From: Robiginitalea sp.
GTDB lineage: Bacteria; Bacteroidota; Bacteroidia; Flavobacteriales; Flavobacteriaceae
Reading direction: 5' to 3'
Assembly: GCA_024642005.1 (NCBI GenBank)
Contig: JAHECA010000001.1
Location: 62,001 to 126,000, forward strand
Length of the DNA stretch: 64,000 bases
Numbering within the stretch: position 1 is the stretch's first letter; every line of letters begins with the position of its first letter. The notes below the pieces were generated by a model that had not been told where the DNA came from, ran no database searches, and saw only the letters and a list, made by a program, of their open reading frames with translations. Positions 47,579 to 56,400 of this stretch are shown here, piece after piece. The translations under genes were made by a program, and so were the position numbers.

Positions 47579-47821
47579 ATTCGTTGCAGATTTGCTGCTT
47601 TGAAGATTTGTTGATTTGACCTGAAACAATTTTCAAATTCAGGGCGAACGGTCATCATGATTGTTTTGGTGCGGATGATGCTTTTGTTCATTTTGCAGTG
47701 CCTTCAATAGGGACCACGCTGCTTCCGCAATCAAACTACGGCCAACCCATGCCGTTAGAAGCAGTCGCAATTTATGCTACCTTTAAAGCAAAACACGGGT
47801 ATAAAGTAAGATGCTCCCCAG

Positions 47822-48292
47822 ATGAAAAGACCTTCCCTGGAACGATTGGCCCACCTGTCGCAAGTCGTCTCATCGGCTGCCATCATTATTTCTCTGATTT
47901 ATGCCGGCTACGAGTACCGCCGCTCCAATACCCTTACCAACCGGGATGTTATGGATGTTATTTTTCAAAGGGTCAGCGAGACAGAGCAGCTTCTAATCGA
48001 AAATTCGGACATGGCACTGATAATACTAAAGGCCCATAACAGCCCGGAGCAGTTGCTGCCCGAGGAACGCCTGCGTTACCTGGCTTATGACCATATCTTT
48101 TATGACAGCTGGGAATCGGCCTGGAATTATTACCATCAGGGTATTTTGGAAGAGGCAGACTGGGTAAGCTGGAATCGCTGGTTTCAAATGGAATTTCGCA
48201 AAAGGCCACTGCTTTCCTGGGCTGGTAACCGGCAGCATTACGACGGCGGTTTCCTGGAGCATGTCGACGGTCTCCGAAAGACAGTTCGGTAA
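47822..48292 (+). CDS. Small single-helix membrane protein, unknown function
   Basis: A 156-residue protein with one N-terminal transmembrane helix (VVSSAAIIISLIYAGYEYRRS) and a mainly helical soluble domain: RDVMDVIFQRVSETEQLLIENSDMA, LLPEERLRYLAYDHIFYDSWESAWNYYHQG and DWVSWNRWFQMEF. The layout (helix, then 'Q..R' region, 'L...ER.R' and a W-rich end) resembles a loose group of bacterial hypothetical proteins without a known role. A possible -7 element TACCTTTA is at 47779-47786. It does not look like a shadow frame, because codon use and hydrophobicity are coherent. Confidence 0.7.
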   Translation: MKRPSLERLAHLSQVVSSAAIIISLIYAGYEYRRSNTLTNRDVMDVIFQRVSETEQLLIENSDMALIILKAHNSPEQLLPEERLRYLAYDHIFYDSWESAWNYYHQGILEEADWVSWNRWFQMEFRKRPLLSWAGNRQHYDGGFLEHVDGLRKTVR

Positions 48293-48364
48293 GACTCCTT
48301 CAACCCGAGGTTTCCACAACAGGATCGATCCTGACAGGGTTTGGAGGCCAAAAGCGGAACTTTA

Positions 48365-48395
48365 TTGAAAATCCTGAGGGTTGTCCGTATCTTTG
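48365..48395 (+). promoter_or_regulatory. Bacteroidota-type promoter of the 165-residue exported protein gene
   Basis: TTG (48365-48367), 20 bases, then TATCTTTG (48388-48395): a full match to TTG-N17-23-TAnnTTTG. The start point falls near 48402, 25 bases before the ATG at 48427. A perfect 14-base palindrome (48320-48333) lies 31 bases upstream of the TTG. Confidence 0.78.
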
Positions 48396-48426
48396 CGCAC
48401 GATTAACGGTCCACAAGATTAGGTTG

Positions 48427-48924
48427 ATGAGAAGCTTTCTGCTGGCATTTTTGCTCCCCCTGACACTGTTAGCCCAGCCATCGGCACAGGAATTCCTGAG
48501 CCCGCAATCCAGGGAGCCCCTGCACGTGCTGACCGACTCCCTGGCCGGAGTAAATGAATTACACGGCCCCTATGTAGGGTTTTCAGGAGCGGTTTCCGGG
48601 CAGTACCAAAACTTTCTGGAGCTGGTGGATACTGCAAAAGCCGAAGCCCTGCTGGCGCTGATGCAACATCCGAATGCCGTGGTACGAGGCTATGCGTTTT
48701 GGGGCCTGGCCAGGGAACACTACGAAAAACTGGATTCGGTATTGCTGTCTCATGCCCGCGATGAGGCTCCCGTGCGGTTCATCCAGGGAGGCATGGTCAC
48801 AGAACTTCCCCTTGTGGACTTCCTGCAATGGGTGGTGAACCCCCAGCTTTTAGATGGGGACTGCAAAAAATTGGACAACAGTGTTCTTGATAGGGTGACG
48901 GAGCTCCGGTTTTCGGACCGTTAG
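48427..48924 (+). CDS. Exported HEAT-repeat-like small protein, unknown function
   Basis: A 165-residue protein with a signal peptide (MRSFLLAFLLPLTLLAQPSA). The mature part is mostly helical, and one segment (ALLALMQHPNAVVRGYAFWGLAREHYEKLDSVLL) looks like a HEAT or armadillo-type repeat. Two cysteines are absent except for one in LDGDCKKLD. No named family is recognised. The ATG at 48427 is preferred to the TTG just before it. It is alone, has its own strong promoter and is followed by a 131-base gap before the convergent MFS gene. Confidence 0.7.
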   Translation: MRSFLLAFLLPLTLLAQPSAQEFLSPQSREPLHVLTDSLAGVNELHGPYVGFSGAVSGQYQNFLELVDTAKAEALLALMQHPNAVVRGYAFWGLAREHYEKLDSVLLSHARDEAPVRFIQGGMVTELPLVDFLQWVVNPQLLDGDCKKLDNSVLDRVTELRFSDR

Positions 48925-49055
48925 ACCCAAGGCATACCCCCGGGGAACGATTCTGCTACCCCCTGTTAATAAGGTAGGGCTTTTACCTGCAACATCCCAT
49001 CACCAAAACGCTTCCATAAAGCTTAGACCCGATTTGTGGCACCGGGCAGTTGCCA

Positions 49056-50342
49056 TTACCGCACCGGGATGCGCAAGGTGATTATCCCGGCCAGCAACGT
49101 GGGGATAGCGAATAGGAGAAAGTTGGTGCTCAGCAGCAGGCCCAGGCCGATGAGCCAACCGCCGATCATTGGGCCTGCGATGCCCCCGAAACGCCCCGCT
49201 CCCATGGCCCAGCCCACCCCGGTGGTGCGGATGCGGGTGGGGTAAAGACGGGCTGCCACAGCATACAGCCCTACAAACCCGCCCTGGATGCCAAAGCCGA
49301 GCAGCCCCAGGATGAGCAACACCCAGTCGGTACCGGCAAACCAGCCGAAAGAGGCCATCAGCGCGGCGGTTGCCAGGAAAATAAAGCCGATTGTGCGCCT
49401 CAGGCCGAAGCGCGAAGAAATATACCCCTGCACCAGAATGCCCACAAAGGCCCCTGCATTGAACACGGTGCCGGCATAAATCGCCAGTTCCATAGACAGG
49501 CCGGCGTCGCTCGCCAGTTTCGGGATCCAGCTGATCAGGAAATACAGGGACGAAAAGGCCAGAAACAGGGCCAGCCACAAAAAACCAGTGGCCCGGCGGA
49601 ATTCTTGTTTAAACAAGGCACCTGCCGGAATTCGGGCCCGGGGGGCAGCCTTTTCGGGAAGTTGCTCCAACAGGGAGCTCCCCAGGCGTCCCAGGATTCG
49701 GTTTGCCCGGTGCAGGGCGCCCCTGGGCTGGGTGGTTAGCAGGTATTGTACCGATTCTGAGAGCAATAGAAAAGCCAGTGGGAAAGCCGCCATGGAGGCT
49801 ATCCCGGCCAATCGGAACAACTGCCGCCAGCCTTCGGTGGGGACGATTTCGGCCGCGGCAATCCCCGAGCAGATGGCGCCAATCGGGTAGCCGGCCACCA
49901 CGAAACTCACCCAGAAATCCCGGTTTTTATCGGGTGTGTATTCGGCCGTCAGGGCTGTGGTGCTGGCCAGCATGCTCCCGATGCCCAGCCCGCTTAAAAA
50001 ACGGTACAAAAGCAATTCGGAGATGGACCCGGCATAGGCCGAGAGATAGATAAAGGTGCCCATTATCAGGGCACTGATCAACACGATGGTTTTCCGGCCG
50101 AAACGGTCGGCCAGGGGGGCGATGAAGAAAGTGCCAAGGGTCATACCGGCAAGGCCTGCGCTGAAAACCACCCCAAGTGCTTCTGGCGAAATGGACCAAT
50201 CGCGGGAAATGGCAGGCGCGGCGTAGGAAATGACCAGGACGTCCATGCCGTCGAGCATGTTCATGACAAAACACACCAACACGGTGGCATATTGCAGGGG
50301 CGTCATGGGCTTTTCGGCAAACAGGTCTTTGGCGGCAGTCAT
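49056..50342 (-). CDS. MFS transporter, aromatic acid:H+ symporter (AAHS)-like
   Basis: A 428-residue carrier with twelve predicted helices. The helix 1 motif MNMLDGMDVLVISYAAPAIS and loop 2-3 PLADRFGRKTIVL match the AAHS group (benzoate, 4-hydroxybenzoate, 3-hydroxyphenylpropionate carriers), in which the D in LDGMD is essential. The second half repeats the pattern with QGYISSRFGLRRTIG. It is the last gene of a three-gene set, 22 bases after the DUF3237 gene, and would import an aromatic or related acid for the monooxygenase. Substrate is inference from the family and neighbours. Confidence 0.88.
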   Translation of the reverse strand: MTAAKDLFAEKPMTPLQYATVLVCFVMNMLDGMDVLVISYAAPAISRDWSISPEALGVVFSAGLAGMTLGTFFIAPLADRFGRKTIVLISALIMGTFIYLSAYAGSISELLLYRFLSGLGIGSMLASTTALTAEYTPDKNRDFWVSFVVAGYPIGAICSGIAAAEIVPTEGWRQLFRLAGIASMAAFPLAFLLLSESVQYLLTTQPRGALHRANRILGRLGSSLLEQLPEKAAPRARIPAGALFKQEFRRATGFLWLALFLAFSSLYFLISWIPKLASDAGLSMELAIYAGTVFNAGAFVGILVQGYISSRFGLRRTIGFIFLATAALMASFGWFAGTDWVLLILGLLGFGIQGGFVGLYAVAARLYPTRIRTTGVGWAMGAGRFGGIAGPMIGGWLIGLGLLLSTNFLLFAIPTLLAGIITLRIPVR

Positions 50343-50364
50343 GGGAGGTGAGAGGTTGGACGCA

Positions 50365-50898
50365 TCAGTTTACTTTCCACACCTGAATGAGTACATGGTC
50401 GGGCTCCTTGATGCCCCGGCAGACGAACAGGGCATTGTTCATCCAGCCGTATTTGCCCTCGGGGGCCGAAAACTGGGGTGCTGCCCGAAAGTAGTACTCC
50501 GAGTCAGGTACGTTTTCACCCCGCCCGATGCGCACTGCCACATCCGGGCTGGCCACTCGCAGACCCGTATTCTTGATGTAGATGGTAACCCCGTCGTCGG
50601 TAACAAATTGGTAATGGGCCTCCAGTTCGGCCACGCCATCGCTGCGCACCACCTGCCAGTCGGCTCCGCCTTTGACGATCTCACCATTGACCATAGGCCC
50701 CTCTACCGTTCCCCCAACAATGGGGATAATCCGGCGCATGCCGTGGGGGGTAGGGCCCACCACCAATGGGGTGTCGAGCAGCACCCGCAGCTGGCATACA
50801 AATTCCAGGCCGGGGGCCAGGGGTGTTTGCTGTGCCTGAGTTGTCATCATTGTGACTAAAAGTAGGCAATTCGTCAATAGGGTATAAAATCGGCTCAT
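50365..50898 (-). CDS. Exported DUF3237 protein
   Basis: A 177-residue protein with a signal peptide (about residues 1-23, ending TTQAQQ). The rest is a DUF3237 domain: LEFVCQLRVLLDTPLVVGPTPHGMRRIIPIVGGTVEGPMVNGEIVKGGADWQ in outline, of which the GGTxxGPxxxGxxxxGGADW core is diagnostic. A middle VTIYIKNTGL and the final KYGWMNNALFVCRG follow the family. DUF3237 proteins are beta-barrels of unknown function that often sit in aromatic or steroid degradation clusters. Its ATG overlaps the monooxygenase stop by 4 bases (ATGA), so the two are translationally coupled. Confidence 0.88.
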   Translation of the reverse strand: MSRFYTLLTNCLLLVTMMTTQAQQTPLAPGLEFVCQLRVLLDTPLVVGPTPHGMRRIIPIVGGTVEGPMVNGEIVKGGADWQVVRSDGVAELEAHYQFVTDDGVTIYIKNTGLRVASPDVAVRIGRGENVPDSEYYFRAAPQFSAPEGKYGWMNNALFVCRGIKEPDHVLIQVWKVN

Positions 50899-52127
50899 CC
50901 CTTTGCGTTTAAGGATTCTTTGTCAAAACCTGCAATTTTCTTGTACCGGCTCATTACGCCCGCCAGTTCCTGATGGGGTATTTCTTCCGGGGTAAAACCG
51001 TTGGGGAAGCGGTCTTCCATCATATCCATTACCTCGTCGGGGCCTTTGGCCCTGTTCTGCCGTACCACCCGGCTGGTGGCGGGTAGCCTGTCTGCCTCGT
51101 AGGCCATCAGCGCTGCAGCATTTGTCCCGTGTTTGAGCAGGCAGGTCGTAAGGCATTCCCCGTCAAGGATGGCCTGTGAGGCTCCGTTAGAGCCTATGGG
51201 GTACATGGGGTGGGCCGCATCGCCCAGCAGGGTTACCCTGTCAAAGCTCCATTGCCCGAGCGGGTCGCGGTCAGACATGGGGAATTCATAGACCGTTTGG
51301 GCCCTTGCAATCATGGCCGGCACATCGAGCCAATCGAATCGCCAGGAGGCATAAAGCCTCTCGAGGCGGGCCTTGTCGGCCCGGCGGTTCCAGTCGCGTT
51401 CGGTAAGGGAAGAAGCGCCTTCCTGCAGGTTGGCCACCCAATTGGTCAGGGCACCCCCAGATGCATCGGGCGGGCCAATCGGGTAAACCACCATTTTCTG
51501 ACGGAGGCTGCCTATCATCGCCATGGTGCGCCCGTCCAGGAATGGCGGCATGCGGGTGGTGCCCCGGTAAAGCACGTTTTGGGAGTAAACGGGAGGGCCC
51601 TCGTCGGGGTAGAGCTGGCTTCTCACGGCAGAACTGATGCCATCGGCCCCGACGAGCAGGCTGCCCCGGGCGGTTTCGATAACTGCCCCTGTCTCTTTGT
51701 CGGCAAAATAAGCGGTTACTCCCTCGCCGTCCTGTTCAAAGCGGTTGAGGTGCCTGTTCAAGCGGATGGCCTCAGACCCCAGCCTTTCCCGGGCTATTTC
51801 AAGCAATGCCATTTGCAGGGCGCCCCGGTGGATGGAAAATTGGGGCCATTTGTAGCCCGCAGCCAGCCCCCTGGGCTCCGTCCAATAGGGTTGCCCCTGC
51901 CTGTTGTAGTAGACCAGGTTGGAAGTCTCCACCGAAATTCCGGCCAGTGTTTTTAGCAAGCCCAGGTCGGTGAGTACCCGCACGCAGTGGGGCAATAGGT
52001 TTATGCCTACCCCCAGCGGCCTGAGCTCCCTGACGGATTCGTAAACCACCACCTCAAAACCCGCCTTGTGAAGGGCCAGGGCCGTGGTCAGGCCCCCGAT
52101 TCCGCCTCCGGCAATCAGGATATTCAT
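50895..52127 (-). CDS. FAD-dependent monooxygenase (aromatic hydroxylase type)
   Basis: A 410-residue class A flavoprotein hydroxylase. The dinucleotide-binding motif is GGGIGGLTTALALHKAG near the N-terminus. SLLVGADGISSAVR is the DG motif that binds FAD and NAD(P)H. VTLLGDAAHPMYPIGSNGASQAI is the GD motif. The PPFLDGRTMAMIGSLRQKMVVYPI segment recalls the PhzS/salicylate-hydroxylase branch. It should hydroxylate an aromatic or phenazine-like ring using NAD(P)H and O2; the exact substrate cannot be read. It leads an operon with the DUF3237 protein and an AAHS carrier. A -7 element, TAGCTTTG, is at 52204-52211 on the minus strand. Confidence 0.92.
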   Translation of the reverse strand: MNILIAGGGIGGLTTALALHKAGFEVVVYESVRELRPLGVGINLLPHCVRVLTDLGLLKTLAGISVETSNLVYYNRQGQPYWTEPRGLAAGYKWPQFSIHRGALQMALLEIARERLGSEAIRLNRHLNRFEQDGEGVTAYFADKETGAVIETARGSLLVGADGISSAVRSQLYPDEGPPVYSQNVLYRGTTRMPPFLDGRTMAMIGSLRQKMVVYPIGPPDASGGALTNWVANLQEGASSLTERDWNRRADKARLERLYASWRFDWLDVPAMIARAQTVYEFPMSDRDPLGQWSFDRVTLLGDAAHPMYPIGSNGASQAILDGECLTTCLLKHGTNAAALMAYEADRLPATSRVVRQNRAKGPDEVMDMMEDRFPNGFTPEEIPHQELAGVMSRYKKIAGFDKESLNAKG

Positions 52128-52203
52128 ACAGGCTGGTTTGTTTGTTTCTCCTGCCGGCCGTACCTACAAGGCCCGGCGGGCTTAGCTCATGGGTCGCCCC
52201 CTT

Positions 52204-52211
52204 CAAAGCTA
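52204..52211 (-). promoter_or_regulatory. Promoter -7 element of the monooxygenase operon
   Basis: TAGCTTTG on the minus strand fits TAnnTTTG. No TTG lies at the usual distance upstream, where a run of A residues is followed by GC-rich sequence. The leader would be about 70 bases. Confidence 0.45.
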
Positions 52212-52325
52212 TCAAAAAAAATACGTCCCGGTGCGAGTGGCCCATAAACCTGCGCCCGTTGCCGGCGAATTAGTAAGGGCCCGCTGCTCTGAGGTTCGGC
52301 TTAATGTTGTATTTTTAGGTAGAAA

Positions 52326-53084
52326 GTGTTGACCGTGAACCTCCGCACCCTCCTGTTCCTGTGCTCGTGTTTTGTATTCCTGGTGTCTTGCAGCCAGGAA
52401 CCGGATGTGGTACCTCGGGCCGTACCCGCCCTACCCGGGGATTCGCAGGCACCCGAGGCCGAAAGTACCCCGCCTGTGGCAGAAAACAGCGGCGGGGCTA
52501 CCGAAACACCGCCCCAGCCAAACCCGGCAGATTACCATGTGCTATTCGTGGGGAACAGCCTCACGTACAGAAACGACCTGCCGGGCCTGTTCAGAGCGGT
52601 TGCCATGGATGCGGGTAAACGCGTGGCTACCGAAATGCTGGCCTTTCCAGATTACGGCCTGATAGACCATTGGTACGATGGCAAGGTTCAAGAAAAGATT
52701 GCATCGGGGGTATTCGACTACGTGGTAATTCAGCAGGGGCCCAGTTCACAGCAAGAAGGGCGCGAATCCCTTATCTATTATGGCGGTTTGCTAAACAGCC
52801 TCTGCGAAGAAAACGGGGCGCAGCTGGCCTATTACATGGTCTGGCCGGCTCGCGCTTACTACTATACCTTCGGAGGGGTTATCGAGAATTACCGATACGC
52901 CGCCGCCCTGCACAGTACGCTGCTTTGCCCTGTGGGCGAAAGGTGGAAGGAACACTTCGACGGCACGGGCGATTTTTCCTATTACGGGCCCGACAACTTC
53001 CATCCCTCGGAGGCTGGCAGCAAGGTGGCCGCAACCATCATCTACTATTCCCTTTTCAGCGCCGAAAGGCCTCAGGGCAATTGA
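52326..53084 (+). CDS. SGNH-hydrolase-like lipoprotein
   Basis: A 252-residue exported lipoprotein. A lipobox FLVSC gives lipidated Cys22, followed by a Pro/Glu-rich linker. The SGNH-like domain starts with YHVLFVGNSLTYRNDLP (block I, Ser78), continues with DYVVIQQGPSS (block III-like) and YMVWPAR, and ends with GPDNFHPSEAGSK (block V, Asp223 and His226). This suggests an esterase acting on cell-envelope or polysaccharide acyl groups. The start is not an ATG: GTG at 52326, TTG at 52329 or GTG at 52335 are possible. TATTTTTA at 52310-52317 would give a nearly leaderless transcript. Confidence 0.82.
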   Translation: MLTVNLRTLLFLCSCFVFLVSCSQEPDVVPRAVPALPGDSQAPEAESTPPVAENSGGATETPPQPNPADYHVLFVGNSLTYRNDLPGLFRAVAMDAGKRVATEMLAFPDYGLIDHWYDGKVQEKIASGVFDYVVIQQGPSSQQEGRESLIYYGGLLNSLCEENGAQLAYYMVWPARAYYYTFGGVIENYRYAAALHSTLLCPVGERWKEHFDGTGDFSYYGPDNFHPSEAGSKVAATIIYYSLFSAERPQGN

Positions 53085-53136
53085 CCGAAACCCAACGGCC
53101 CACAACAAATGCAACCGGCATCTGAAACTTTAAAAT

Positions 53137-53169
53137 AAAATACCCCGAGCCTGCAGCTCGGGGTATTTT
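53137..53169. terminator. Bidirectional terminator between the SGNH gene and tRNA-Gln
   Basis: A perfect 14-base-pair stem (AAAATACCCCGAGC with GCTCGGGGTATTTT) closes a 5-base loop. The flanking A and T runs make it work in both directions. On the plus strand it lies 52 bases after the SGNH lipoprotein stop; on the minus strand it begins one base after the tRNA 3' end. Confidence 0.9.
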
Positions 53170-53170
53170 G

Positions 53171-53241
53171 TTGGCCCACTAGGACTCGAACCTAGAATGA
53201 CTGAACCAAAATCAGTAGTGTTACCATTACACCATGGGCCA
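53171..53241 (-). tRNA. tRNA-Gln (anticodon TTG)
   Basis: Read on the minus strand, a 7-base-pair acceptor stem TGGCCCA/TGGGCCA, a D-arm with GTGTAATGGTAACAC, an anticodon arm CTGATTTTGGTTCAG with anticodon TTG, and a T-arm CTAGGTTCGAGTCCTAG are all present. The discriminator is A and the CCA end is not encoded. It decodes CAA and, by wobble, CAG. The terminator follows at once. Confidence 0.95.
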
Positions 53242-53410
53242 AGGTCTCAAGAGCGTGCAAATTTAAAATAATCTTTGGTTACGCCAAACAAAATTTGCGG
53301 CATTTCGCAGGCCCTGCCGGCCTGTTTGCTGTTAAAGCTTTATCAATTTTACGGAAGGGTCTGAACCCTTTTTACTAAATTCGCCCCAACCCTGAAAAAG
53401 GAACCTGTAC

Positions 53411-56400
53411 ATGTTTGGAAAAAACTTCGAGAAGTGGGACACCCTAATGGGGTGGTTTGTTTTTTTAATAACCCTGGTGGTATACGGAATCACCACGGAA
53501 CCCACGGGAAGTTTCTGGGATGCCGGCGAGTACATCTCCACCTCTGCCAAGCTGCAGGTGGCTCACCCGCCAGGGGCACCTTTCCTGCAGATGATGGGGG
53601 CATTGTTCGCCCTCTTCGCCCCGGGCCCCGAGCATGTGGCCCTTATGGTTAACTATATGTCGGGGGTTTCTTCGGCCTTCGCCATCCTCTTCATGTTCTG
53701 GACCATTACCAACCTGGCCCGCAAACTAACCGGAGCCGAAGAACCACTGAGCAACCCGAGGGCTATTGCGATATTGGGCAGCGGCCTGGTAGGCTGCCTG
53801 GCGCTTACCTTTTCTGACAGTTTCTGGTTCAATGCTGTGGAAACCGAGGTGTATTCGATGGCCAGCCTCATTATGTCGCTGCTGCTGTGGCTGGGCCTGA
53901 AATGGACCGATAATCTCGACAGCCCCCGGGGCAATCGCTACCTGATTTTGATCGCCTTTGTCGTGGGGCTCACTTTCGGGATCCAGTTCATGGGCTTTCT
54001 GGCGATCCCCTCCATTGGCCTGCTCTACTTTTTCAAGCGCTATCAGAAAGTGACTCCCCTTAACTTTATCCTGGCCAATGCTGCAGTAATAGGAGTCCTT
54101 ATTTTGGTGTATAAATTCTCCCTCACCTACGTGCTCATGTTTTTTGGCTGGGGAGAGGTATTTTTCATCAATGAGGTGGGCCTGCCCTTTAATTCGGGAA
54201 CCATCATCATAGGCCTGCTCTTTGCAGCCGCTTTTTATCTGGGCCTGCGCCACACCCGCCGCAACAATTACTTCATTGCCAATACCCTGATCCTCTGCGG
54301 CCTTTTCATGTTCGTGGGCTTTTCGTCCTGGCTGATGCTGCCGATACGGGCCAATGCCAATACGGTAATCAACGAAAACAACCCCACCGACGCCCGGGCC
54401 CTGCTTGCCTACTACAACCGGGAACAATACCCTGGGGTAGAAAGCCCCTTTTACGGCGCCTACTACTCCGACAGGTTTGCCCCGGCCGGGCCGAACCGCG
54501 ACGACAAACCGAAATACGAACGCGATGAGGCGCTGGGCAAATATGTGATCGTAAACAAATACAAAGATGCCATGCCCGGGCCCAACCCCGAGCACGTTGG
54601 CCTGATGCCGCGCATGTGGAGTGACCAGAACACCGAAAACTACATGAAGTATTTCGGGCCCCTGGATTTCACCCTTACCGAGAACAATGCAGAACTCCGC
54701 GAGGCAGCCGACAAGCTGCGGCAGGGGCTGGCTGCGGGCGAAATAGACGAGGCACAGTACATCAGCTTCTTGAGCCGTTTCGGCGACTACCTCAAAGTGC
54801 AACCGCCCACCCTGTGGCAGAACATCGACTACATGCTCCGCTTCCAGTTCGGCTACATGTACGCCCGGTATTTCATGTGGAATTTCGTGGGCAAGCAAGA
54901 CGACAAGCAGGGGCGGTACAACGGCAGCGGAGAATGGCTCAGCGGCATCGGCTTCATCGACGCCCTGCGCCTGGGCAGCCAGGAAAACCTCCCGCAAGAC
55001 AAACTCGACAACAGGGGGCGAAATACCTATTATTTCCTACCCCTGCTCCTGGGCATTATCGGGCTGATCTTTCAGTTTGGCCGCAACCCGAAGCAGTTCT
55101 GGGTGCTGCTGGCCTTCTTCCTCTTCACGGGCATCGCCATCCAGTTCTACACGAACCCCTACATTTTCCAGCCCCGCGAACGCGATTATTCCCTGGTGGG
55201 CTCGTTTTACATTTTTGCCATCTGGATCGGCCTGGGGGTTTTGGCCCTGTTTGAGGAGTTCCGCAAACGCGTGCCGGGCAAGGTGCTTGCCCCGTTGGTT
55301 ACAATAGTCTCCTTGCTGGCGGTTCCTGTCTTGATGGCGCAACAGAACTGGGACGACCACGACCGTTCGAACCGCTACACGGCCAGGTCGACTGCCATGG
55401 CTTACCTCGACAGCTGCCAGGAAGATGCCGGCGCCATGCTCTTTACCATAGGGGACAACGATACCTTCCCGCTCTGGTACGCCCAGGAAATCGAAAATTA
55501 CCGCACCGACGTGCGCATTGTCTGTACGGCCCTGTTCGCCACAGACTGGTATATAGACCAGATGAAGCGAAAGGCATACAGTTCAGAACCCATCCCTTCC
55601 CAGCTCACCCACGAGCTGTACCGCTACGGCAACCGCGACGTGATCTACCACCAGAAGCTTACCGAGAACCGCTGGGACATCAAAGATTTCATGAACTGGA
55701 TCGCCAGCGATCGGCCCGAGACCAAACTGAAGTCGTACCTCGAGCGGATGGGGGCCGATACCTCCGAGTACCCGGAGAGCACCCTGGAGACGGTTTTTTA
55801 CCCGACCAACAAGATAAGGGTGCCGGTCAATAAGGAAAACGTGCTGAAGTCTGGCCTGGTGAAGGAAAAGGACTCGGCCCTGATCGTGGAATACATCGAT
55901 ATTGACCTGCCCGGGGTGTTGCCGAAGAACCGCATTCTGATGCTTGACATCCTGGCCAACAATGACTGGAAGCGGCCCATCTATTTCTCAGGGGGCAGCT
56001 TTGAGCGGGGCGAATACCTCTGGATGAAAGAATACCTCCAGCTCGACGGGCTAACCTACAAGCTGGTGCCCATCCGCACCGAAAACCGCAGCTCCTATGA
56101 AATGGGCCGTATCGACACAGACCTGATGTACGATATCGTGATGAAGTGGGATTGGGGCAATTCGGGCAATCCGGATATTTACATAGACCCCCAGACCCGC
56201 TCGCAGGGGCTGTCGTTCCGTGCCAACCTCGCCCGCCTGGTGGAATCTTTGATTGCCGAGGGCAAGATCGACAAAGCCAGGGCAGTAATCGACCTGGCCA
56301 TGGCCAACCTGCCCGTGAAGCAATTCGAATTTTACGCCTTTGTGGAGCCCTTTATAGACGGTTATTACAAGGTTGGGGAAGCTGCCAAGGCCCGGGCCCT

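Larger units (their letters stand above)
53085..53410. other. Intergenic region with tRNA-Gln and a shared terminator
   Basis: This 326-base gap holds the hairpin at 53137-53169 and tRNA-Gln at 53171-53241. The part from 53242 to 53410 has no gene; it contains a short hairpin AAGGGT-CTGA-ACCCTT (53355-53370) and TAAATTCG (from about 53374), a poor match to the -7 element, before the DUF2723 ATG. Confidence 0.6.

Noticed and set aside
49000-49578. Minus-strand frame of 192 codons overlapping the AAHS carrier
   Set aside because: Different frame of the same GC-rich gene; the 428-residue carrier frame has proper helices and motifs.
53726-54997. Minus-strand frame of 423 codons over the DUF2723 gene
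   Set aside because: Shadow frame; the plus-strand protein has coherent membrane helices and family motifs.
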